Source: Bacteroidales bacterium
GTDB taxonomy: Bacteria; Bacteroidota; Bacteroidia; Bacteroidales; UBA7960
Assembly (NCBI GenBank): GCA_003552075.1
Contig: PUOJ01000050.1
Location: 1-52,298 of the forward strand
Direction: 5' to 3'
Length of the DNA stretch: 52,298 bases
Shown: positions 25,389 through 32,399 of the stretch, one piece after another
How the letters are laid out: each line of letters starts with the position of its first letter
Position numbering within the stretch: the stretch's first letter is position 1
The notes under the pieces: model-generated
What the model was told of the DNA's origin: nothing
Databases searched by the model: none
The model's input: the letters and a program-made list of their open reading frames with translations, nothing else
Program-made: the position numbers and the translations under genes

Positions 25389-26734
25389 TCGACCCTGATG
25401 CTGTATTCACGCATTTTGTTGTAAAGGGTCTTCCGGTCGACCTTTAAGAGCTGTGCAGCTTTCGACTTGTTGTAACCGGACTCATTCAGGGCTGTGATGA
25501 TGGCTTCCCTTTCGGCTATCATTGCGGCCTTTTTAAGTGACACTGGCTGTTTCAGCTTGCCCCTGAGGGTTTGTTCAAGGCCGGACTCGTCCGCATGTTG
25601 CAGGATCTCTTCGGGAAGGGTGTCCGCCCGCACATATTCCCCCTGCTCAAGCAACACACAGCGATGCACCACGTTTTCAAGCTCCCGGATATTCCCAGGC
25701 CAGGAATACCGGAGAAAGATGTCCTGTACATCCGCTGCAAACCCCTTCACTTGCTTCCCAAAGTCGTGGTTGGCCTGCTCGCGAAACCGGTCAGCAAAGG
25801 CAAGAATGTCTTCCTTACGCCGGCGCAAGGGGGGCAACATGATCTTAAAACCATTGATGCGGTGGTAGAGATCTTCCCGGAAACTGCCCTCGTGCACGTC
25901 CTTGATCAGGTCATCATTGGTGGCGGAAATGATGCGCACATCCACATCCCTCACCTTGTTATCACCCAGCCGGCTGATTGATTTTTCCTGTATGGTGCGC
26001 AACAGCCTGACCTGGTTCTCGTGTGTCAGGTTTCCGATCTCATCCAGGAAAAGGGTCCCTCCTTCAGCTTCTTCGAAGCACCCGGCCTTGTCCTGGATGG
26101 CGCCGGTAAATGCCCCTTTCACATGCCCGAAAAGCTCGCTGTTTGCAAGTTCGCCTGGCAACGCCCCGCAGTCGAGTGCAAGAAAGGGTTTCTCTTTGCG
26201 CGGACTGCGATAATGTATGGCCCGGGCGATGAATTCCTTGCCCGACCCCGTCTCTCCTTCTATAAGTACACTCAAGTCGGTTGGGGCCACCATGTCCACG
26301 TGCCTCATCACGTTTTGCATGGCAGGGTCTTCTCCCATAATAAAGCGGTGTTCAAAGCTGAGTATGTCTTCGGCCCTGACTTTAATCCCCTTGTTGATGG
26401 TTTTGATGATCACTTCAGGAAGGATGGGTTTCGTAATATAGTCAAAGGCTCCGGCACGGATCATCTTGACGGCCGTGCGGAGATCCGCATAGGCCGTCAA
26501 GATGACAACCGGCAAATGGGGCTCCCTTTTTTTAATGCGCCGGAAAACCTCCATTCCATCCGCATCAGGAAGCCGGTAATCGCAAAACACAAAGTCCACC
26601 CCGCCACGCTTGACCTCCTTGATGCCATTGTTGGCAGTATAAGCCAGACGCACGTGGTATCCATGCTTTTTCAGGAGGGTGTTCAGCTGTTTGCAGACAT
26701 AGGTGTCGTCATCAATGATCAGGATGGTGGACAT
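25385..26734 (-). CDS. Sigma-54-dependent response regulator (NtrC family)
   Basis: A 449-residue enhancer-binding protein. The receiver domain (residues 1-120) has the acidic cluster D8-D10, phosphorylatable D52 in FVFCDYRLPDADG, and the conserved Lys near 103 in ITKP. The AAA+ domain (about 140-375) has Walker A EGETGSGKE, the sigma-54-contacting GAFTGA loop, and Walker B GGTLFLDEIGNL. The C-terminal Fis-type helix-turn-helix has NKSKAAQLLKVDRKTLYNKMREY. All key residues are present, so it should be a functional activator of RpoN-dependent promoters. No histidine kinase is adjacent, so it is an orphan here. A perfect -7 box gives a leader of about 30 nt. Confidence 0.96.
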   Translation of the reverse strand: MSTILIIDDDTYVCKQLNTLLKKHGYHVRLAYTANNGIKEVKRGGVDFVFCDYRLPDADGMEVFRRIKKREPHLPVVILTAYADLRTAVKMIRAGAFDYITKPILPEVIIKTINKGIKVRAEDILSFEHRFIMGEDPAMQNVMRHVDMVAPTDLSVLIEGETGSGKEFIARAIHYRSPRKEKPFLALDCGALPGELANSELFGHVKGAFTGAIQDKAGCFEEAEGGTLFLDEIGNLTHENQVRLLRTIQEKSISRLGDNKVRDVDVRIISATNDDLIKDVHEGSFREDLYHRINGFKIMLPPLRRRKEDILAFADRFREQANHDFGKQVKGFAADVQDIFLRYSWPGNIRELENVVHRCVLLEQGEYVRADTLPEEILQHADESGLEQTLRGKLKQPVSLKKAAMIAEREAIITALNESGYNKSKAAQLLKVDRKTLYNKMREYSIRVD

Positions 26735-26768
26735 GGTTGGTTGTTTTGTGGAAAGAGTTCTACACTTT

Positions 26769-26776
26769 CAAAGATA
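26769..26776 (-). promoter_or_regulatory. -7 box TATCTTTG for the response regulator gene
   Basis: Exact TAnnTTTG on the minus strand, 35 bases upstream of the start at 26734. A TTTG (plus-strand CAAA at 26802-26805) lies about 25 bases further upstream, somewhat distant for a -33 element. Confidence 0.55.
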
Positions 26777-26999
26777 GGAAAAAGAATTCAGTACCTGGCC
26801 GCAAACAGTTGTTTAAAAACTGTCCGTTGTCGCATGGGTGATGTACGCAAGCGAACACTTTTGTGGGTGTCAACGAGAAGTCATCCAGGCATAACTTTCT
26901 GTTATTTAGCTTTTTATTGGTTTTGGCACAGTAATGGATATATGTATGGCGAACACGCAAAAGCAAACAAGAACAGAAACCATAAAAAAACTTAAAGTC

Positions 27000-27323
27000 A
27001 TGACAACACGCATCCTCATCACCGCAGCCTTGATCATCACCATGGGAGCAGCCCATGCAGCCATGTCAACCTCACTGATCTTCACCACTTCCGATGGGAA
27101 GGAGCTTGTCCAGCCCACCATGCCAGAAGAAACGGAAGAAGTGCTTCCGTTTGAAGTCAGGCAGGAAATGGAAAAATCACAAACCAGCCCGGCCAGCTTC
27201 CAGTTTGACATCACAAGCTATAGCCAGCCAGAAGAAGAAGAGCCGTTGCCTTTTGACCTCCGCACAGAGTTTCTCAGGGCCAGGATGTACCAGGCTGACA
27301 GCCGCATACACATTCGCCGCTAA
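27000..27323 (+). CDS. Small exported protein with a duplicated acidic motif
   Basis: A 107-residue protein I do not recognise. Residues 1-21 are a clear signal peptide (MTTRILITAALIITMGAAHA). The mature part contains two similar segments, EEVLPFEVRQEM (46-57) and EEPLPFDLRTEF (80-91), separated by a Ser/Gln-rich linker. It ends in a basic tail (SRIHIRR). The ATG at 27000 is preferred over upstream in-frame starts (26934 and 26946) because those add a hydrophilic N-terminus before the signal peptide. The repeated LPF(E/D)(V/L)R motif may be a binding or interaction segment. It stands alone, between the response regulator (divergent) and a strong terminator. Confidence 0.6.
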   Translation: MTTRILITAALIITMGAAHAAMSTSLIFTTSDGKELVQPTMPEETEEVLPFEVRQEMEKSQTSPASFQFDITSYSQPEEEEPLPFDLRTEFLRARMYQADSRIHIRR

Positions 27324-27481
27324 GCAGACAGCTTGCCACATGCTGCGGTTGCGCAGCACATGGCTTGCCGCACGCAGCAGTCAATATACACCCCTGCAAA
27401 AATACACGGCATCCACACCGCCACCGGCAAAACCGCCTAAGCCGTAACCGGACCCCGGCAACAAACAACCTTCTAACCCAC
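27324..27481. other. 3' region of the small exported-protein transcript
   Basis: About 155 bases without a supported gene. A CTGCG/CGCAG hairpin occurs around 27343-27356, then C/A-rich sequence up to the terminator. Confidence 0.4.
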
Positions 27482-27511
27482 AAACCCGCCTGTATGAGGC
27501 GGGTTTTTTTG
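27482..27511 (+). terminator. Strong Rho-independent terminator
   Basis: Stem AACCCGCCT/AGGCGGGTT with a 5-base loop (GTATG), followed by a run of T. It closes the transcript of the small exported protein. Confidence 0.9.
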
Positions 27512-27557
27512 TGCGTCTACTTTTTCCGCCCAAACGCACGCTAGCGCATTTAAAGAT

Positions 27558-27605
27558 TATTTTTGTTCTTTTGTGTGTTTTTTAATGTTGTTTGTCTTAT
27601 TTTTG
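27558..27605 (+). promoter_or_regulatory. Two TATTTTTG -7 boxes before the Cys-rich lipoprotein
   Basis: TATTTTTG at 27558-27565 and again at 27598-27605, both exact TAnnTTTG. The second would give a 5' leader of about 180 nt to the start at 27793. Confidence 0.5.
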
Positions 27606-27792
27606 TGTTCACAAGCGCCCCCTGAGCCAAATCTTGTCATTGGCAAACAAGCGCATGTGCAAATCTGGGTTCATACCGGGTTAACCGCCCAAAGCCGGGG
27701 ATGTGAAAGCGAAAAACGGCATGAAAGAACAGAGTAGCATTTGTGGGAAAGTCCCTCAAATAAGGAGTCAAGGAATAAAAACATACAGTATC

Positions 27793-28452
27793 ATGGAAAA
27801 GTTGAGCAAACTGGTTGCGGTCGTCGTTGGCGCCCTCCTGGCCATGGCTTCCTGTCAGGACGACAAGGTGTTGTCGCCGGAAGCTGAACCTGCTGAAGAG
27901 GCGGTAACCTATGAAATCAAGTTGATCAGGTGGGCAGACAAGCAAGAGCTTGCACTTGCCGGCAGTTTTTTGTCCGAAAAAGTCCCAAACGGAAAAACAG
28001 CATTCCATTTTGGAGAGGACTATGACACGGTAGATGTGGTGGAATACACAAATGTTGAAGGAAAGGGGATTGTCATCACTTATGGCAGCGGAAGCAAAAA
28101 CAGGGATGAATTGTCGCTTATCCTGGCGGCCGACGAAAACAATAAGCTGATTACCTACTACGAACACGAAAGAAGGGACCTGGGGGATACTTATGCTGTA
28201 ACCGTTTACCACGAAGGAATTGCTTGGTTTGCTGCCGAGGTGGACGCTGAGGCTGAGGATGTCATAGATCATATTGTTTTTAATACAAAATCGGGCGGCA
28301 ACAATGAGTCAGAGGGGGTCAGTTTTTCAGAATGCCTGGGTATTGCCATTGGCGCCTGCCTGGATGATTCCCAATGCGCCTTTATGTGCGGAATCATGTG
28401 GAAGTATTGCCTGAGCAGCATTGCGCTGGCCTGCGCCCTGGTGGCCATGTAG
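27793..28452 (+). CDS. Surface lipoprotein with Cys-rich hydrophobic C-terminal tail, unknown function
   Basis: A 219-residue protein I cannot assign to a family with confidence. The signal peptide ends in a lipobox (ALLAMASC, C21), and the next residues QDDK resemble a Bacteroidota surface-export signal. Residues 22-165 are a polar, probably beta-rich domain. After KSGGN (167-170), the last ~40 residues become hydrophobic with six cysteines (C181, C189, C195, C199, C206, C214): SECLGIAIGACL, SQCAFMCG, WKYCLSSIALAC. This tail is reminiscent of Cys-rich bacteriocin-like domains (halocin C8 type), but that is a visual impression only. A two-helix PLDc_N-like protein follows 142 bases downstream. 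Confidence 0.7.
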   Translation: MEKLSKLVAVVVGALLAMASCQDDKVLSPEAEPAEEAVTYEIKLIRWADKQELALAGSFLSEKVPNGKTAFHFGEDYDTVDVVEYTNVEGKGIVITYGSGSKNRDELSLILAADENNKLITYYEHERRDLGDTYAVTVYHEGIAWFAAEVDAEAEDVIDHIVFNTKSGGNNESEGVSFSECLGIAIGACLDDSQCAFMCGIMWKYCLSSIALACALVAM

Positions 28453-28594
28453 TGCCACGCAAACCGAAAGCGGTGGCCAAGCCCGGTCATCATGCTACAC
28501 CCCTGGCAATGGTGACATGGGGCAGTCCCGGAAATGAAGCTGCCTTGCGCACGAAATACGTTGTTTTATGACCATTCACAAAAAAAATTAGCCA

Positions 28595-28777
28595 ATGAAC
28601 ATCACACATGTGTACTGTTTTTTTGCAATCCTGCTGATCTTGCTGGCCGCCACGCTGATGATCATGGCCATCAAGGACATTCTGCGGAACCAGCAGCGCA
28701 GGATATTGATTTTGCTGCTGTTGTTGGCCCCCATCGTGGGACCACTGATTTATTTTCAGACAAGGCAAAAGAGGTAA
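28595..28777 (+). CDS. Two-helix membrane protein, PLDc_N-like
   Basis: A 60-residue protein with two membrane helices (about residues 6-26 and 36-54) joined by a basic turn (KDILRNQQRR). The second helix has the LLAPIVGPLIYF pattern of phospholipase-D-N-terminal-like (PLDc_N) two-helix proteins, which occur as stand-alone membrane proteins. Some small PLDc_N proteins lie in toxin/immunity-like operons, such as the Bacillus sigY region (family knowledge). It lies 142 bases after the Cys-rich lipoprotein on the same strand, and a hairpin follows. Small size leaves some doubt, but composition and topology are coherent. Confidence 0.62.
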   Translation: MNITHVYCFFAILLILLAATLMIMAIKDILRNQQRRILILLLLLAPIVGPLIYFQTRQKR

Positions 28778-28798
28778 AAACCTGTTTGGATGCTTACT

Positions 28799-28844
28799 GG
28801 AAGCAACCGGGGCCAGTTTTTTTCTGCACCGGTTGTTTCCTTTT
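28799..28844 (+). terminator. Terminator-like hairpin after PLDc_N-like gene
   Basis: Arms GGAAGCAACCGG (28799-28810) and CCGGTTGTTTCC (28829-28840) pair at 11 of 12 positions, with TTTT following. The loop itself contains seven T. Confidence 0.5.
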
Positions 28845-28998
28845 CCACATTGCTGCGTTTCGGACACCGTTTAACCTGTATCATGCATTCAAACAAGCAT
28901 TTGTTGCATCTGGCAGGGTGGGTGATCCCAAGAACAGCTGCCTGACCTGCCTCCAATTGTTTGCCTGTGATGAATCATTCCGATTAACAATTTAATAC

Positions 28999-29006
28999 TA
29001 CTTTTG
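28999..29006 (+). promoter_or_regulatory. -7 box TACTTTTG directly before trpS
   Basis: Exact TAnnTTTG. The trpS ATG at 29011 begins 5 bases after the box, where the transcription start is expected. This predicts a leaderless trpS-hflX mRNA. Confidence 0.65.
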
Positions 29007-29010
29007 TGGT

Positions 29011-30018
29011 ATGGAAACAGTTGTAAGCGGAATACGGTCTACAGGGCACCTGCACTTGGGCAATTACTTTGGTGCCATCAAGAACTTTGTAAAGATGCAG
29101 CATCAGCATCGCTGCTATTTTTTCATTGCAGACTATCATTCTTTGACCACCCACCCCACCCCGGATGACCTTTATCGAAATGTGCGGCAGGTACTCATCG
29201 AATACCTGGCCGCAGGCATCGACCCGGAGGTGGCCACCCTATACATACAGAGCGATGTGCCTGAGGTGGCGGAGCTTTATCTTTTGCTCAACATGAATGC
29301 CTATAAGGGGGAGCTGGAGCGGTGCACTTCCTTTAAGGACAAGGTGCGAACCCAGCCCGACAATGTGAATGCGGGCTTGCTGACCTACCCTGTGCTGATG
29401 GCAGCCGACATCATCATCCACAAGGCCACCAAAGTGCCTGTGGGCAAGGACCAGGAACAACACATGGAGATGGCGCGCACCTTTGCCAACCGTTTTAACA
29501 GGCTGTACAAGACGGAATGTTTTCCGCCGCCTTATGCATATAACTTCGATGAAGCGCTGGTGAAGGTTCCTGGCCTGGACGGCAGCACCAAGATGGGCAA
29601 GTCCGGGGCAGAGGGCAATGCCATCTTCCTGGCCGACGAACCCGCGGTGATCCGCAAAAAGGTCATGCGGGCCACGACCGACTCCGGGCCTTCGCAGCCC
29701 GGGGAGCCTGTCTCGCAACCCATACAGAACCTGTTTGACCTGATGGGCATCGTGAGCGACCAGGGCACCCTGACACACTACCAGGATGCATACAAGCAGG
29801 GGACCATTCGCTATGGTGACATGAAGAAACAGCTTGCCGAAGACATGATTGCCTTCACGGCACCGGTGCGCGAACGTATCCTGGCCATTGATGCAGATGA
29901 AAACTACCTCCGGAAGGTGGCCCGCATGGGAGCAGAAAAGGCAAGGGAAAGCGCGCGACAAACGATCAGGGAGGTGCGGGAGATCATTGGATTTGCCTCC
30001 GCACTACCGGTTAATTGA
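29011..30018 (+). CDS. trpS: Tryptophan--tRNA ligase
   Basis: A 335-residue class I aminoacyl-tRNA synthetase, charging tRNA-Trp in the cytosol. The HIGH-type signature is HLHLGNY (residues 13-19) and the KMSKS-type loop is KMGKS (about 194-198). Other landmarks are FIADYHSLTT, NAGLLTYPVLMAADII and VPVGKDQEQHMEMART, all characteristic of bacterial TrpRS. Length is normal. The ATG sits right after the -7 box. hflX follows almost immediately, with its ATG 21 bases after the trpS stop, so the two probably share an mRNA. No trp-dependent leader is possible in such a short 5' end. Confidence 0.97.
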   Translation: METVVSGIRSTGHLHLGNYFGAIKNFVKMQHQHRCYFFIADYHSLTTHPTPDDLYRNVRQVLIEYLAAGIDPEVATLYIQSDVPEVAELYLLLNMNAYKGELERCTSFKDKVRTQPDNVNAGLLTYPVLMAADIIIHKATKVPVGKDQEQHMEMARTFANRFNRLYKTECFPPPYAYNFDEALVKVPGLDGSTKMGKSGAEGNAIFLADEPAVIRKKVMRATTDSGPSQPGEPVSQPIQNLFDLMGIVSDQGTLTHYQDAYKQGTIRYGDMKKQLAEDMIAFTAPVRERILAIDADENYLRKVARMGAEKARESARQTIREVREIIGFASALPVN

Positions 30019-30038
30019 CAAGGAACGAAAAGCATTGC

Positions 30039-31235
30039 ATGCAAAAACACATAGAAATCAAGAAAGAGAAGGAGCGGGCGGTGCTTGTTGGCGTGATCAC
30101 CCGCGATGAGCCCGAAGAGCGGGTGGCAGAATACCTGGATGAACTTGCTTTCCTGGTGGACACTGCCGGCGGGGTGGTCTTGAAGAAGTTTACGCAGAAG
30201 ATCGACAAGCCGGACCCGGCCACTTACATCGGCAAAGGAAAGGCAGAAGAGATTAAAGAATACATCAGGGAGGTCAAAGCTGACCTGGTGGTTTTTGATG
30301 ACGAGCTGACGGCTTCGCAGCAACGCAACTTAGACAGGGCCTTTAAAACCCGTGTGATTGACCGCAGCAACCTGATCCTGGACATCTTTGCCATGCGGGC
30401 CCGCACCGCGCATGCACGCACCCAGGTGGAGCTGGCCCAGTATCAGTACCTGCTGCCTCGCCTGGCCGGGATGTGGACCCACCTTGAGCGACAAAAGGGG
30501 GGCATCGGACTAAAAGGACCCGGGGAGAAAGAGATCGAGACAGACCGACGGATCGTTCGTGACAAAATCGCCCTGCTCAAAAAGAAGCTTCAGCAGATAG
30601 ACAAACAAAAGGCCACCCAGCGCTCCAACCGCGGCAACCTAGTCAGGGTAGCCCTTGTGGGCTATACCAACGTGGGCAAGTCGACCATCATGAACATGCT
30701 CAGCAAAACAGACGTGTTCGCTGAAGACAAGCTCTTTGCCACGCTAGACACGACCGTCAGAAAGATCGTGATCGGCAACCTGCCATTCCTGCTTTCCGAC
30801 ACCGTAGGCTTCATTCGCAAGCTCCCCCACCACCTCATCGAATCCTTTAAATCAACCCTGGACGAGGTGCGTGAGTCAGATGTGTTGCTGCACGTGGCAG
30901 ACATTTCGCACCCCAACTTTGAGGAGCAGCTCCGGGTGGTCAGGGACACGTTGGCAGAGATTACCGAAAATGAAGAAAAACAGACCATCGTGGTTTTCAA
31001 CAAGATGGATAAGTACAGCTGGGTGGAAAAGGAGGAGGACGACCTGACTCCTGCCACAGAGGAGAACATCAGCCTGGAGGAGATGAAGGAAACATGGATG
31101 GGAAAGATGAATGCCCCCTGTATCTTCATTTCGGCGAAAAAGAAAGAAAACATTGAAGCGTTCAGGCGGTTGCTATACGATACCGTGGTGGAAATCCACC
31201 AAAAGCGTTACCCTTACGATCATTTTTTGTATTGA
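30039..31235 (+). CDS. hflX: GTPase HflX
   Basis: A 398-residue ribosome-associated GTPase that splits stalled or hibernating 70S ribosomes, notably in heat stress. The N-terminal HflX domain contains DPATYIGKGKAEEI and VFDDELTASQQRNL. A Gly-rich linker region follows (QKGGIGLKGPGEKEIETDRR). The G domain has G1 GYTNVGKST, G2/G3 LDTTVR and SDTVGFIRKLP, and G4 NKMD. The C-terminal part has the SAKKKEN segment (G5). The ATG at 30039 is preferred to the TTG at 30015, which overlaps the trpS stop. Co-transcription with trpS is likely. Confidence 0.96.
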   Translation: MQKHIEIKKEKERAVLVGVITRDEPEERVAEYLDELAFLVDTAGGVVLKKFTQKIDKPDPATYIGKGKAEEIKEYIREVKADLVVFDDELTASQQRNLDRAFKTRVIDRSNLILDIFAMRARTAHARTQVELAQYQYLLPRLAGMWTHLERQKGGIGLKGPGEKEIETDRRIVRDKIALLKKKLQQIDKQKATQRSNRGNLVRVALVGYTNVGKSTIMNMLSKTDVFAEDKLFATLDTTVRKIVIGNLPFLLSDTVGFIRKLPHHLIESFKSTLDEVRESDVLLHVADISHPNFEEQLRVVRDTLAEITENEEKQTIVVFNKMDKYSWVEKEEDDLTPATEENISLEEMKETWMGKMNAPCIFISAKKKENIEAFRRLLYDTVVEIHQKRYPYDHFLY

Positions 31236-31385
31236 TCCATATTGTTGCCGCCACGTGACAGGCCGCCCAGGGGCCACGAGGCGATCAGTGACGCACACAC
31301 CCCCCTGGGGTCGCGTCGGGGCAAATAACCGCTTAGGCGGCGCCCCAGGGCCCTTAAAACGGCCCCCGGAATTCATCAAAGACCC
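31236..31385. other. GC-rich structured spacer between hflX and acyltransferase gene
   Basis: About 150 bases with several self-complementary GC blocks (CCCAGGGGCC, CCCCCTGGGG, GGCGCCCCAGGGC). It may terminate the trpS-hflX transcript, although no clear T-run follows. Confidence 0.35.
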
Positions 31386-31393
31386 TATCTTTG
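31386..31393 (+). promoter_or_regulatory. -7 box TATCTTTG directly before the acyltransferase gene
   Basis: Exact TAnnTTTG; the ATG at 31398 begins 5 bases after it. Same leaderless geometry as trpS. Confidence 0.65.
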
Positions 31394-31397
31394 TCAC

Positions 31398-32282
31398 ATG
31401 CTCACACGAATCTTAACAGCTGTAGTCCGCTTGCTTGCCTATTTGCCTTTCTGGGCGCTGCATGGCATTGCTTCCATCCAGGCCTTCATGATGGCCCGGG
31501 TGTTAAGGTACCGCAGAAAGGTTATATTGACCAACCTGCGCAATGCCTTTCCGGAAAAGCAGGAAAGGGAGATCCGCCGGATTGCCATTGCCTTTTACCA
31601 TCACCTGTCAGATGTGTTGGTAGAGATGATCAAGCTTCGCACCATTTCTGAAAAAGAATTCCTGCGGCGTTGCAGCATGCCGGAGGAGGGTCGCCGGTTG
31701 TTGCTGGCGCATTACGAAAGGGGTGAACACCTGGTCGGCCTGCTGGGCCATACCGGCAACTGGGAGTGGGTGCCTCCTTTGGTTACGATGAACGTGCCGT
31801 ACCTGGTCGCGCCCGTATACAAGCCCCTGAAGGACAAGCACCTTGACCGCCTGATCCTGGAAACGCGAAGCCGGTTCGCGCACGAGCTGTTGCCCAAGAC
31901 ACAGGTCGGCCGTGCAATGGTTCGTTACATACATCAAGGCAGGCCATTCATCCTGGGCTTGATTGCTGACCAGACGCCCAGGCCGGAAGGGGCGCAGTGG
32001 CTCACTTTTTTGTCGCAGGACACCCCCGTGAATGCCGGACCAGAAAAGGTAGCCCGCAGCAGGAAGATGCCTGCCTATTTTGTTTCCCTTCGACGCGTAC
32101 GCCGTGGTCATTACAAGTTACACCTGGAGTTGTTGAGCGAACAGCCGTGGAAGCTTCAGGATGGGGCGCTGACAGCCCTTTTCATGGCGAAGCTGGAGGA
32201 GGAAATCCGCTCCAGGCCAGAGGCCTGGCTGTGGTCGCATCGCCGTTGGAAATATTCGCGGAACCGTGAAACATCAGTATAA
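31398..32282 (+). CDS. Lysophospholipid/lipid A acyltransferase (LpxL/HtrB family)
   Basis: A 294-residue inner-membrane acyltransferase that adds a secondary acyl chain to Kdo-lipid A or related lipids. An N-terminal hydrophobic segment spans about residues 8-24. The catalytic HX4E motif is HTGNWE (H118, E123). The family motifs VAPVYKPLKDKHLD (near 136) and LGLIADQTP, typical of LpxL/LpxM homologues, also appear. The C-terminal WLWSHRRWKYSR is a hallmark ending. Length fits the family. It is probably monocistronic and leaderless. Bacteroidota lipid A usually carries fewer acyl chains, so the exact acceptor is uncertain. Confidence 0.93.
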   Translation: MLTRILTAVVRLLAYLPFWALHGIASIQAFMMARVLRYRRKVILTNLRNAFPEKQEREIRRIAIAFYHHLSDVLVEMIKLRTISEKEFLRRCSMPEEGRRLLLAHYERGEHLVGLLGHTGNWEWVPPLVTMNVPYLVAPVYKPLKDKHLDRLILETRSRFAHELLPKTQVGRAMVRYIHQGRPFILGLIADQTPRPEGAQWLTFLSQDTPVNAGPEKVARSRKMPAYFVSLRRVRRGHYKLHLELLSEQPWKLQDGALTALFMAKLEEEIRSRPEAWLWSHRRWKYSRNRETSV

Positions 32283-32399
32283 ACAGGTCTTAGTAACAGA
32301 CCTTGGCTTTTCCTTCCTTTTGCGGCACATCCGACAGGCTTCCCTGTGCGCCGGGGCAAAGCGCTGAATCCGTCCGACGGCGCGCTTTGTCAATTTCCC

